A stretch of DNA of 64,000 bases from Telmatactis stephensoni (Eukaryota; Cnidaria; Anthozoa; Actiniaria; Isophelliidae), in NCBI GenBank assembly GCA_029948255.1, contig JALIZF010001633.1, positions 377,001 through 441,000 on the forward strand, in the 5' to 3' direction. The translations under genes were made by a program, and so were the position numbers. Positions within the stretch are counted from its first letter, which is position 1, and the number at the start of each line of letters is the position of its first letter. This document shows, piece after piece, positions 46,716 to 58,102 of this stretch. The notes under the pieces are model-generated. The model saw only the letters and a program-made list of their open reading frames with translations. It was not told the origin of the DNA and made no database searches.

Positions 46716-49700
46716 TGGATTGTTAAAAATGTATAAATTACAATCAAATTCTTAGGCTTGAAATTAAAAGAAATTGTTTTTTTTAAACGAAGTGGCTTTA
46801 GTTCTTTTTCCTGTTTTTAAGATATCAAAATATCCATTTTTAAGGTTGTTTTGGTGACTTACGACACTCTAAACCTGTCATACAGGGAGGAAGTTGACAG
46901 CAAAGCCTACAATTTAATTAACAAATTATTACTTTTTTTAAGTCTTCGTTCATTTTCACAATACTACTCTAGATAGCGATATCAACTTTGAATTCAAGCC
47001 GCCGCGCTCTTGAATCTCACTGAGGAATGCATATGTATAAATCCAATTGTTCATTTGGTTCTCAAACATTTCTTTCAGAACAGAAAAAATGATTTCAAAA
47101 CCTAATAACTCATTAACGTCAAACTCGTGTATAAATTCAAGTCCAACCTCGAGCCAGCCAAAGTTAGACTTTCCTTATGGTTTTTAGATTTAAAAGTAAA
47201 GACTAATTGATGAGTTTTTTGCCAGAAAGTTAAAGCTCTGCCGTCGTATCTCAGTTTTCAAGGTGAATTATACTCATTCAAACGTTATCATATCATCTTA
47301 CTTCGAAGGAGCCTCTCGACACATGGTTTTACCCACAAAACTAACCCCGAGGGGGTTCTGAAAATAACGCAAATTCTAACATTTTACTTAGTAATTTTCA
47401 AGCGAAGGTGGGTGGCTGAACACATGCCGGAAAAAGAACAAACGAGACGTGAGCAGGTAGTGTGACGTAATCATTCAGAAATATTCGCTTAAGGCTTTTG
47501 ATAAATAGTCGTCCTACATTTGCTTCTATATTCATGACTGCAAGTAGAACGAGCATGGTTGACTGTCGATATCTTGTTTACTTGTACTTTGTGCCTTTTC
47601 CCCTTCATTATACAATTGTTTATCTATTCATTTTTTTCTCCTTTATTATACAACTGTTTATTCATAAACCTCTTACTAAGTCCAGAACCGCCTTTTCTAC
47701 TCCCTTCTGCCACCAGCAATGCCTTAAAGGCAACAAATGGCTACAACAACAGATAATGCTCAGCCACCGCGTCTAGCAGGTTTCTGAATTGTAGAAAGTA
47801 CGAAATTAAACACTATTTTTGACTAGGTTACCCGTGGGACTTGGCTGAGAAAAGTGACAAAAATCTTTCTATTCTAATTATTTTTAATATAATCAAATCA
47901 TTTTCGCTCAACTTGTATTTCGCTGATGTTTATTCTTTAACACGCTGCCATTTTGTATGTAAAATGTTACTAACGATAAAAGTGATTAACATTGCTTATC
48001 GCTACTTCTATTATCTTCAACTCTTAACTTATCTCTCCGGCTCTTCGTGATCATAAAGAGATTAATAATCACCACAAATACTTATTTTCTCAATTTTGAT
48101 TAGACAACCTTTATTGTCGATTAGTAAAACTGCTCTTGAATCCACCATAAGTGGCCTAAAGTTGTTGTATACCTCGTAGTTGTTGGGCTTTTGAGAAGGG
48201 AACGTAATTTAGGACGTCTACACGTGGATATGTCGTGACAGACACGTGGCGAGGAGGGCGAAACATATCAAGTAGTCCGACACCTAGAGACTCAATGCGC
48301 ATGCGTAACCTGTTTTGAAGGTTAAAAAGTGTTATATCAAGTTGTCTTGTAGTTTTTGTTTTGGTGTATCTGTGATGATCTCTCATCTAACGGACAATGC
48401 GTCGTTAGTTGGACTTTCAGTGTGGAACAAATACACAAAAGTCTGGGGAAAACAAAAGCAAGAAATCCTGTAATCGTTATCAGTAGGACTTCAATAAATG
48501 TGATAAATTCTTTATTAGGTACTTCGATAAAAACTAAGCCGGCCGCCCTTGTTGTGGATCAAATGAGCAATAAGATTAAAAGACACATTAAAAACAGTCG
48601 TAAGCATAACGTTTTGCTAACCGGCTTCGTCTAAAGCCGGTTTTTTTTTCACTGACGACGAAAACACAAGCGCAAGCAACATACGCAGACTCAGTATCGT
48701 ATGTATCACACAGGTGCGAAAAAAGACAATCTCTGCTAATGAGCAGTACACTACTGAGTCTGCGTATGTTGTTTATCCTTGTGCTTGCCTCGCTAGTGAA
48801 AACCAGGCTTAAAGGAACTGTGAGTAGGCCAGTAACTACCCATTATAGTGTGACTGAAAGCCAGGTTACACAGTCTAGCGGGTAATTAGTCATATTTAAC
48901 TCTGTAAAGTTTCTTAACTTTTCCAACACAGTTAAAATTTAAATCCTGACAATTTATTGGTAAAATTGAGACCTTGCTCCTTGGTGAAAACTGACAGTGA
49001 TCTTATTGTGACAGTAGACGATAAGTTTTGTTGTGACTACAACGACATATAATCTCATTAGCAAAACATGATTTTACCTTTTCCAAGTCTCCGTAATCTT
49101 GTTTAATTTTTCCTTATTCAAGTTGTCATTTTTAACAATTATAAACTGAATGTAATATTTAAACAACCCGATGATATGTGTTAGGTGGTTTATTTTGATA
49201 GTGAACGTGCACTTTTTCATCAAATCCTCCCAAACCTGCATTTTTGTGTATGTATTACTTTGCAATTATTAATCCTGAAACTTGGCCAACGTCTTATGCA
49301 AGATTTGTTGAATGAGCAGAGAAAATTCAAGAAATTAAAAATTGACATTGTATGTAACTGCAATTTGTCTGTATTATTAAATGGAACATTCAATATTGGC
49401 TTCACTAAATCGTCCAAACAAATTCAGTGCAGCTCTGTACAAAGTCAAAACGATGGCTGTTTTCCCGCACATGTCCAGAGAAGAGAGAAAGATGTCCAAA
49501 TTAGAATGAGAGAGCGTAGTAGTGTTACTTCAGTCATGGGAAGTGATCATCTTTAATTAGCTAAATTAAGAAGTTGAGCTCGCTCATCGAGTTACATAAG
49601 CCATAGTAAACTCGTAAACACTAGTCCTCTCTGTTAACTATATACCGTATAGTTTGTGGAAATAGTTTTGGAAGGTTTTAAACCTTTCCATTTTCTTTTA

Positions 49701-51515
49701 TCAATTGTCCTTTAGGAAACTGTCTTAACAGACCTTTTGGCTTTCCACAGGACGCAGACCTTTAAGAGTTGAAAAGCCAGTCTGAAAAGACGAAACCAGT
49801 TCCTCAAAAGATATTTGACAAGTGCGCAAAAGAAAAAAGAAAAAAAAAAAATAAAAGTTCAAAGCTAACAAAGTCTTTTTAAGTGCAACCAAAGAAAACA
49901 CGAGTAGTTCTGTATCGTTGCGGGATACCTGAAAAGAATGACTATGATACGAATTTGATTGTGGTCCTTTTCTAGTTAGCTTTTTAACTGTCTATTATTT
50001 ATTCTCCCCTCGCAGGTGTGAACAGCAACCGATACTGCGATTCACTAACAAGTCAAACTAGATTAACTTTGACATGTTTAACGTGGCCGAGTTTGTTACG
50101 ACCGAGTTAAAAAATAGAATGAAAACATGAATGATAAATTGTTAGAGTAATTAATTAAAGTTTGCACGTTTTAGAAATTTGCCTCTCAGATTATTCACGT
50201 ACAAAACAATGGGAGTCAGACGGTTGTGGGGGCTTTTGTTCAAGGTCGTCTTAAAAAGAGAACTAGAATGGTGATTGTGTAGAAATGTATAATGCCCTAA
50301 GAATATAAGTAAACATAGAAAAGTCCTGTTTGACTGAGGTTTCTTAGGGTAGGCCTTCGTCGGATTAAGAAAGTTTACGGCACGGTTTTTGTAGGATTGT
50401 AAGAGCGTGCTTGGAATTATGGAGTATGACACAATTTTGTCAAAGAATTAAACTTTAATTAGTATTGGTGTGTGAGAGCTTTCCTGTCTATACCATTTAG
50501 TGATATGAATATATGAATCAAATCGATAATCAATCTTTAATTGTTATTCAATGGCTCTAGTTTCCTCTTGGAAATAAAATGAGTTCAGGGAATTTCTCTG
50601 ATTTCCTCTCAAAAAGACGAGAAAAAATGAGAGAGTTTATATGTTACTTAGCAATCAAGTTTAAAAGTCCACAAAGGAAGGATTTATCTCAGCTTGAAGT
50701 GGGAAATAAACCTGGAATTAGAGCGCCAAGTAATTTCATCATGGCTGCACGTGGATAGTGAGTGTTTTGGTTACAAGCAGACAATTGAGCTGATTTACGC
50801 TGATTTACAAAACATGGTCAAAACGTGTCAAAACCGCCTAGAAAAGACGTTCAGGCAGTTGCCTCGGTGAGCCGTGTTTGGCGGCTTTTCTTGGGCATAT
50901 TTTACAACCAGTCCTGCAAACTGAGCTAAGAAGGCCATGAGTAATTAAACCGTTGGCAAACTAATGCTCGCAGTTGGTCGAAAATAAACAGAAACCCCAG
51001 CTAGAGCCAAACAAAATTGTTCTGCAATTGTCTACTGTGCGACCTGGCCCTCTTTTCAAACCAAACAGGTGTTCTACAGTATATAGCCCCACCCAGGTAC
51101 CAAAATATAAAAAGAATCTTTCCTATTATCATCACTTCAGTTGTGAAAATACTAGTTTACAGGTTTATTTTTATAAACCTTGAGGTTAAAACAAGGTATC
51201 CTAGTACTGTAGTATGGAAAGCAGTATAGCGGGTTTTTAGGGGAGGAGTATTATTGTTTTTTAGATATGTGTTTGGAAACTCGAGACAAGTTTTGTCTGG
51301 TAGATTTTTTGTATAGACCCCGTGGGAGGTCTTCTGAGTGGATAGGATTTCATCTAGAGCCATTAGAAGCGCAGTGTGGCTTCGTCTCTAAACAATGTTT
51401 CCATAACACGATTTTTTTAGCTGAAAAAGTTTACAAATGAATTCAAGTAATATTAAAAACGTGTGTTTAAAGCAATCTCACACAGAGTGGTACGATATAC
51501 CAAGTGAATATATGT
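46716..51515. other. Intergenic stretch with one inverted-repeat element
   Basis: No gene was supported on either strand. The longest frames (47498-47776, 49185-49556, 50151-50432) have no recognisable domain or start context. The element at 48634-48811 is listed separately. Confidence 0.55.
48634..48811. mobile_element. Inverted-repeat element, family C, intact copy
   Basis: The left arm (AAGCCGGTTTTTTTTTCACT then ACATACGCAGACTCAGTA) is the inverse of the right arm (TACTGAGTCTGCGTATGTT then AGTGAAAACCAGGCTT). The arms are about 60 bp around a 55-bp loop. A second copy, split by an insertion, lies at 54626-55139. Confidence 0.75.
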
Positions 51516-52668
51516 GCACGTAACAGTTTAGCGATCGTGTCTAAAACTCCACACGGGTACATACAGGTAACATACGAGCAACATACGGGTACATACGACT
51601 ACATACGAGTACATACAGGTGACATACCAGTACATACGAGTAACATACGAATAACATACGACAACACACGGGTAACATACGACAACATACGAGTAACACG
51701 ACAACATACGGGTAAAAAAAATTATTTTTCCCTTTTTTTCAATCTGAACATAATCAATAAAGCACGTCTATTTCTTCAAGAAATATATACTATCAAACTG
51801 AATGTCATATTGCCTGTAACACTGTAACTAAGAATATACATGGTGCTTGTTGAGCATAGCACGTTTTTGTCTTGTTTTTTTACTAGCGTCAGTCAGTCAG
51901 GCCATCATTGTCTCCTTCTGGAACCCTAGTGCCTACCCCTGGTCATATGGTTTGGAATTTCTCTTCTGGTTCATGTATGTGATTCACAACTCGATTGTAT
52001 GACTCTTAGTTTTGTATAAATACGCACTCAGAAGCAAAAGGAAAGAGAACAACATCATCTCAGAGATCGATAGACGTACTAGTCATAGAGGTCTATATAT
52101 TATTTTTTTCTGTGAAGTTTCTAGGGTTTTCACGGTGAATGTTTCTGAAGTGTTTTACGACGTTTCGACGATCCTTGGAATATGAGTCAGTGTTTGTAAT
52201 CGAAGACCCAAGGATCGTCGAAATGTCGTAAAACACTTCAGAAACATTCACCGTGAAAACCCTAGACTGACACTTCACAGAAATATGAACACACGGCGAA
52301 CAGAAAGCTTCAGATCATTGTTCTATATTCTATTTCTTCATTTTGTCTTTCGAATCCAGATTCAAATACTCCTGGAAACTTCGGTATCGATCGATGTCAA
52401 AGCCGTGGCCTTTTTGAATTATTGATTTTATGAATTTTGTGATTGAAAAAATAGTTTAGTATTTTATTGAAATAAAATTTTTTACCCGTATGTTGTCGTA
52501 TGTTACTCGTATGTTGTCGTATGTTACCTGTGTGTTGTCGTATGTTACTCGTATGTGCTCGTATGTCACCTGTATGTACTCGTATGTAGTCGTATGTACC
52601 CGTATGTTACTCGTATGTACCCGTGTGGAGTTTTAGACACGATCACAGTTTAGCTACGTGTTGTGTAT
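51516..52668. mobile_element. 1.1-kb non-autonomous element with long tandem-repeat inverted ends
   Basis: Inverted arms of about 170 bp lie at 51516-51716 and 52483-52668. Both outer ends read GATCGTGTCTAAAACTCCAC, then ACGGGTACATACGAGTA-type units of 9-12 bp repeated many times. The interior has no transposase frame. A near-perfect palindrome sits at its centre (52109-52281). Subterminal tandem repeats of this kind are where DNA transposases bind, so this looks like a non-autonomous DNA transposon. Confidence 0.72.
52109..52281. repeat. Long near-perfect palindrome inside the 1.1-kb element
   Basis: The left arm (TTTCACGGTGAATGTTTCTG ... GACGATCCTTGG) is repeated in inverse as CCAAGGATCGTC ... 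CAGAAACATTCACCGTGAAA. Arms are about 75 bp with roughly 25 bp between them. It would form a stable hairpin as RNA. Confidence 0.88.
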
Positions 52669-54377
52669 ATAAAGCGTCTTGTTGCCGGTGCGTTTTTGTG
52701 GCCAGTTAATGCGTTGTTTTTTGTTGACTACTAAGAATCCATATTTGATGTTTATGCAACACCTTTTCGATTTTCTTAACATTTTCCAGCGTTTTACAAA
52801 ACACCTCTAGTTATGGTAAGTAATTCACCTGGCTTTATTTTTTCTAAACTTAATTGATCGATTTATACATTGTGGAACGAAATGAAATGGCTGGGATTTT
52901 AGCAATGACAAAAAAAAATTTGAGATTTGACGTGCTTGTTCACCGGATTGTTAAGTGAAACACTGCATGTGAAAGCCGCTAAGTCAGTAGTAAGAAAGTA
53001 ACAAGAAAAAGAAAAATCGATAAAGTTAAATTAAGTTAAAGAGGTTTTTTTCAGCAATGAATTATGCTGGTACCCTGCCTACAAACAACTTAGCTAATTA
53101 CAATCAACTGAACTAATTCTATGTATAAATATAAATACATAATTACAAGCTATTGATCAAAAATGTGTAAAATCCAAAATAAATACGTAACTTTAAAAAA
53201 TATTATGATTAAAATTTACAAATATCCTAACCTTAGATGAAAATACCTTTTGTATTTATAATGGAAACTAATCAATAAGCTAAGAAATACCTTTTCAGGC
53301 GGCTTTTCAAAACACTTAACGATGAAATCTCCTTGATATCTTTAGGTAACTGAGGGGTTAATTAAGGACGACCCTGAATATCTATATTCTTTTACTAAGA
53401 CTTCATTTAGGTAAAGGTAAAATTAAAACTAGTGTTGTAGAAGCAGTTTGAACGGATAAATACTGCAAAAAGAAAGAAGATGTTTGAGGAAAATAGCCAA
53501 AGAAAGAGCTATCCTATCGGGGCTCGAACTCTCCGAAAGGAACTCTTTTTCCACCAGACACGATTTAGCAAATCATTGAACTCGAATCAGGGATTTTTAA
53601 AATTTCCTTTTTCTTCGTTATTTGTTAGTGAATTGAGTTTTTGGATTTACAACTATTTATATTCAAGTTAAATGTTTACCTTAAGGTTGTAATTTTTCAG
53701 CTCATTATTACAAAATATATCGATTTCTTAAGAGAACAATTTACAGTCTACTACATTTCGGGAGAAATGACGATTTTTAATACGATTGACATGACGGAAT
53801 GACACGGGTAGGGAAGAAGAACTAAGATGAGCCCAAGAAGGTTCGTTTGTACCCGATAACTTTTTGGATCCGTTAATTTAAGCGATAGGTTACTAGAGCA
53901 TTCAAATACCCGTCAAATTCTTCAAAAATACGTTAATTAGTCGGATAAATTGTAATGGTACATTGTTTGGAATAACAGGTCCCCGGGCGCTCACCCTGAG
54001 GTTTTATTTTTTACATAATTTAGCTAATTTTAGCGAGTTTCTCAAAATCGTTCAGTTATGTACTCGCTACAATTAGTATTCTTGGGTATTTTCGGTCAGT
54101 TGTCGTGAAAAGTTGGCAATATGTCCCCTAGAGAAATCGCTTAATTTAGTATATAGTTGCTACACATAGTCTTAAGGTATGTTGAAATCTCATTTCCAAC
54201 TCAAAAATGATCAAGTAACATTTTTTAAAGTGCATTTAATTAACTGGCAAGCCTGTGGTGTAAGGTGAAAGTCTTTGTTCAGTTTTCGAAGTGACATTTG
54301 GTAGCCGGGTGGTGGGAGGTCTAGTACCGCCTTGTTCCTGACTATAATGATCTCTTTTGTTTTCATCAGCGACATGA
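52669..54377. other. Intergenic stretch, no gene seen
   Basis: AT-rich sequence with only short frames. One block at 53514-53540, GGGGCTCGAACTC on +, resembles a tRNA T-arm on the minus strand, but no other tRNA part was found. Confidence 0.55.
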
Positions 54378-54621
54378 AGGCGCTGTTACACGCTGAAACT
54401 TGTGTCGATCGCCGATGCGAGACGAGTTTCATAAGGAGTGTTATACGCTGAAATTTCGTCCTGAAACTTGTTCGCGACACACTGTTGCAGAGGTAGAAAG
54501 CTGTTCTACTTTTCGTGAAACCGTCTCGTGAAACCGACCCGGGGAACGTTTCACCTGAATGATCATGCAATGGGTTGTGAAAGTTGTCTCGCAACGGTAA
54601 AAGTTTCAGCGTATAACAGCG
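54378..54621. mobile_element. Family-B inverted-repeat element, copy 1
   Basis: The ends are AGGCGCTGTTACACGCTGAA and TTTCAGCGTATAACAGCGC. The internal AGTTTCA/TGAAACT motifs are repeated on both strands. The same family, inverted, lies at 54777-55045. Confidence 0.78.
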
Positions 54622-54647
54622 CGTGTAACATACGTAGTCTCAGTATC

Positions 54648-55078
54648 TTAGGGCCTCATTATATGAACCAGACTGGCCCGGTTCATCGGGCTGGATTTGG
54701 CCGGGTTGGCCCGTTTCCCATATAATCGCAACAACCGGTGTGTTTTATAGAGAAGCCGGGATCTCGAGAAACTAAAGGCGCTGTTACACGCTGAAACTTT
54801 TCTCTGAAACTTGCCTCAATCACCGTTGCGAGACAAGTTTTACAACGCATTGCACCGTGTAACACGGTCAGTTTCACGAGACGGTTTCACGAAAAGTAGA
54901 ACTGCTTTTTACTCCTGCAACAGAAACGTGTGTCGCGAACAAGTTTCAGGACGAAATTTCAGCATGTAACACCCCTTATGAAGCTCGTCTCGCATCGACG
55001 ATCGACACAAGTTTCAGATAAAAGTTTCAGCGTGTAACAGTGCCTTTACTCAGCCCGGTGCATATAATCAGGCCCTTA
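54648..55078. mobile_element. Family-D inverted-repeat element inserted in family C
   Basis: The ends TTAGGGCCTCATTATATG and CATATAATCAGGCCCTTA are inverted, with a possible TTA target duplication. It carries a complete family-B element (54777-55045) inside. Confidence 0.75.
54777..55045. mobile_element. Family-B inverted-repeat element, copy 2, nested in family D
   Basis: The ends AGGCGCTGTTACACGCTGAA and GTTTCAGCGTGTAACAGTGC match copy 1 in reverse orientation (GTTCTACTTTTCGTG there, CACGAAAAGTAGAAC here). Confidence 0.78.
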
Positions 55079-55139
55079 TTTATCGCATGAAAACAGACAA
55101 GCATTGCTAATGAGGAGTGCAATACTGAGTCTGCGTATC

Positions 55140-56257
55140 AAACAATGGCCATGCGGTGTTTTGAGTCATGTAGAAATGATTGAACTTGCGTTTTTTCCAG
55201 TTCAAAGTTCAAATAAATTTCTGACGATGGGATAGGATGGGATAGGATTATTAAACTATCACGCTCAGAACTGTCTCATCATGATGCGGTCGATATTTGG
55301 GCTTCCTGTGCAAGGATTAGTAACACAGGAATCCTGATACAGGACCACAAAGACACCTGTGAACAAACATTCAGTCTTTTTTGAAAAGCGTTTACTTTAT
55401 AAATATCGATTTAAAGATAGCCATAAAAACAGGGTACCGGGTAGAGTTAAGTAGTTTGATCCTCAAACTTGTTTATCCATCTGGTTAGTGTAGAACAATG
55501 ATGGGATGTACACAGATAGCTGATTAGCTTGCAAAATTGTTAACTTTTTTTACTTTTAAACTATTCATTTAGTCTGCTGTGAATTTATGATCAATTAAAG
55601 TGCGTCGTTTACAACACGTGTATTGTGCGAACCATTTAAATGGTGCTTGTCAGAGATGTACGATCTGATTAAAGACAGTGGGGGGTCTAGTTGAACTAGG
55701 CTGTTATGTGATATTACTCAAAAACAACTTGCTAGAGTATGACACAATTCTAAACCTGCTAATGACTTTGAAGGTACAGTTTAGTCTTTGTTTACTGTTT
55801 TGTCAACTTACTGCAGCAGTACAATGTTAGATTTCCTGATTGGCTTTGTGTTATAAGTGAAGATTAAACCAAATGTCCTCGTAATAAACTCGCTATTGTG
55901 CTGTTTAGATTGTGTTCAACATATTTAATCTGCTGTTAACCTGTTCACTATTTTGTTTTTGGAACACTCGCAACTGATTGTCAGCTCCATGACATCGTCC
56001 AATTGATTCAACTTTTTCACTTCACAAGTGATGTTTTCCAATGAAATTTTCCCAGCGCTAAATTTGATTTCAATATCATGAAATGCACTTTACTTTTTAA
56101 CAGTTTACTCATGCGATAAAAGATTAATCCTTTTCACACCTTATGTTTAACAATATTCTAATGAACACTAACAACACATATAGCAACCATATGTTACTGT
56201 ATAATAAATTATCGCGCCCTAGCTTCTTAGGCGTTCGGTAGTACCTCAAACTTCTAT
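55140..56257. other. Intergenic stretch, no gene seen
   Basis: Plain AT-rich DNA without exon chains. A short GATGGGATAGGATGGGATAG repeat occurs at about 55225-55247. Confidence 0.55.
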
Positions 56258-56406
56258 ACTAGAGTGGTTTTCATAAGCCCGTGAAATAAATACTAGCAAT
56301 TAATGTGTAGAAGTCAAATACGATCAAAAGAAAACAATAGAATTAGGGTCTACTGATGTGTATTAGTTTAGTATCTATCTCACGGGTTTATGAAAACCAC
56401 TCTAGT
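56258..56406. mobile_element. Short TA-flanked inverted-repeat element with family-A-like ends
   Basis: ACTAGAGTGGTTTTCATAA and TTATGAAAACCACTCTAGT are perfect inverted ends of 19 bp, extended by CCCGTGA/TCACGGG. The interior differs from family A although the outermost GAGTGGTTTTC matches, so both may use the same transposase. Confidence 0.8.
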
Positions 56407-57705
56407 TGATATTAGTATTGCGTCCGCGTAGACATGGTGTGGGAGATGGAAGGACGACAAGAAATGATATAGCAAGCGTCAAAAGTTAACTCAACAACAT
56501 CCATGGGTAGAACCAACCAACACGCGCGCATACACTCTATCTACAAATAAATAGTACTTTAACTTAACAAGAATCTTCAGTGACATGTGTTCATTAACTT
56601 ATAATGATCTTTTTTGACTGTCCTATTCATTCCTGTTCTGTGATCAGTGACAATAGTTGTTTACGTTGCAATCTGAATTAAGTTAATCTACATTGTTTTA
56701 TTTAGACTAGTGAGCCATTGAGAAATACTTTGTATAGACTTTGTACTATGAAGACTACAAATTTCAGCGGGCCTTAAAAACTGAAAATATTTCTATACAA
56801 AAAGCACCTGACTTAGGTTGTAGAACCACTTTAAGTGAATACTGAGGAATAACTGTGTTCATTGTTCAGCAAAATACACTTCACTTTTCCCCTCTTCAAC
56901 ATTGAAGGGTTGAAAATTAGACTGCAAAAGTGGTGCATCATGCCAGCTGAGGGGTTAGTTACTACGAGCAGACTCTTCTTTTCACTGCTTTAATTCTTCT
57001 AAATCAGTTCAAATTTTCTATGAATTGGCTTCAGATCTTTTAACAGTAGAGCAAAAGCATGTACGTACACCTATTTTATAAAGGGTCTTGGATGAGAGCG
57101 ACTTGATCGAATAGGGGTATGTGTAGGGCAAAACGTAACTCATTGGTCTCGATTTTTAATCAAGAAGTTCATATGACTTTTGGGTGAGTTGCGTGTGAGG
57201 CCTTTCACGTCTTTTGAAATAGGTGTATGTCACCAGACAAGTCGAGTTGTGCCTTTCGGTCTTGAGTTACTAGGTCGGTACTTGTTCCTTACAAGCTATC
57301 TACTTGGGATTCCTGTGTTTTAAATAAAAAAGAGTAGGAGGACTAGTAGAAAAACAATTAACAATATGTCCAATCTTTTTCTTTTTCCACTTAGCGCCTA
57401 GACTCCCTGTTATAAGTAACACAGGGAACCCATCACAAGCCACAATAAATTTGAGGAAAATGGGGAGAAATGTTTGGTAAGTATGGGAGGGCCAGCGATA
57501 TCATTTTTCTTTACATTTTTACAATCATTATCTAAAAATAAAGTTTTCATATCATATCAATGCATTATAAGTATTTCTAGATCAGCGATTTTTGAGGTAT
57601 TGTGCATAAACCCTTCCCCAAGCCAATTTCACACACGTCACATTCTGACTCGAAATAATCATTTTTTTTTTGCATGGTAATTTGACGTCATGAGTTTATG
57701 AAGAT
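56407..57705. other. Intergenic stretch 3' of the Ras-like gene
   Basis: No gene was seen on either strand. A TGACGTCA (CRE-like) site lies at 57683-57690, just before the E-box minisatellite. Confidence 0.5.
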
Positions 57706-58102
57706 CTGTCACTTAATGCTATGACGTAGTGTCACGTGACTCATTGAGGTAGTGTCATAATTCTATAACGTAGTGTCACGTGACTCTGAGGTACTGTCAC
57801 TTAATTCTATGACGTAGTGTAACGTGACTCGTTGAGGTACTGTCACTTAATTCTATGACGTAGTGTAACGTGACTCAATTCTTTTATGTAGAGCCTCTTG
57901 ATTTTATGACGTGGTCACGTGACTCGTTGAGGTAATGTCACCTAATGCTATGGCGTAGTGCCTCTTGATTCTATGACGTAGGGCCACGTGACTCCTTAAC
58001 GTACTGCCTCTTGATTCTATGACTTAGTGTCACTTGACTCGTTAACGTAGTAAAGCATGATCCTATGACTTGTGTCACGTGACTGATGTAAAGTCACGTG
58101 AC
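57706..58102. repeat. E-box-rich minisatellite abutting the Ras-like gene stop codon
   Basis: Imperfect units of about 45-50 bp have the form TTCTATGACGTAGTGTCACG, TGACTC-GTTGAGGTAC. The palindrome GTCACGTGAC is intact at 57731, 57775, 57913, 58075 and 58093, with one-base variants elsewhere. The last copy ends on the first base of the stop codon (58102-58104) of the Ras-like gene, so the array forms the start of its 3' UTR. Confidence 0.85.

Larger units (their letters stand above)
54626..55139. mobile_element. Family-C element split by a nested insertion
   Basis: The left remnant ACATACGTAGTCTCAGTATC (54626-54648) and the right remnant with CTAATGAGGAGTGCAATACT then GAGTCTGCGTAT (55079-55139) are the two parts of a family-C element like 48634-48811. 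They are separated by the family-D insertion. Confidence 0.7.

Noticed and set aside
49185..49556. 123-codon plus-strand frame
   Set aside because: The start is not a good context and the N-terminal half is AT-driven; no family recognised. Kept out of the gene list.
53514..53545. tRNA T-arm-like block on the minus strand (AGTTCGAGCCCCG)
   Set aside because: No A box, anticodon arm or full acceptor stem was found at tRNA spacing, and the stem has a mismatch.
54211..54877. Frames of 64-127 codons near 54.2-54.9 kb
   Set aside because: They run through nested miniature elements and have no domain.
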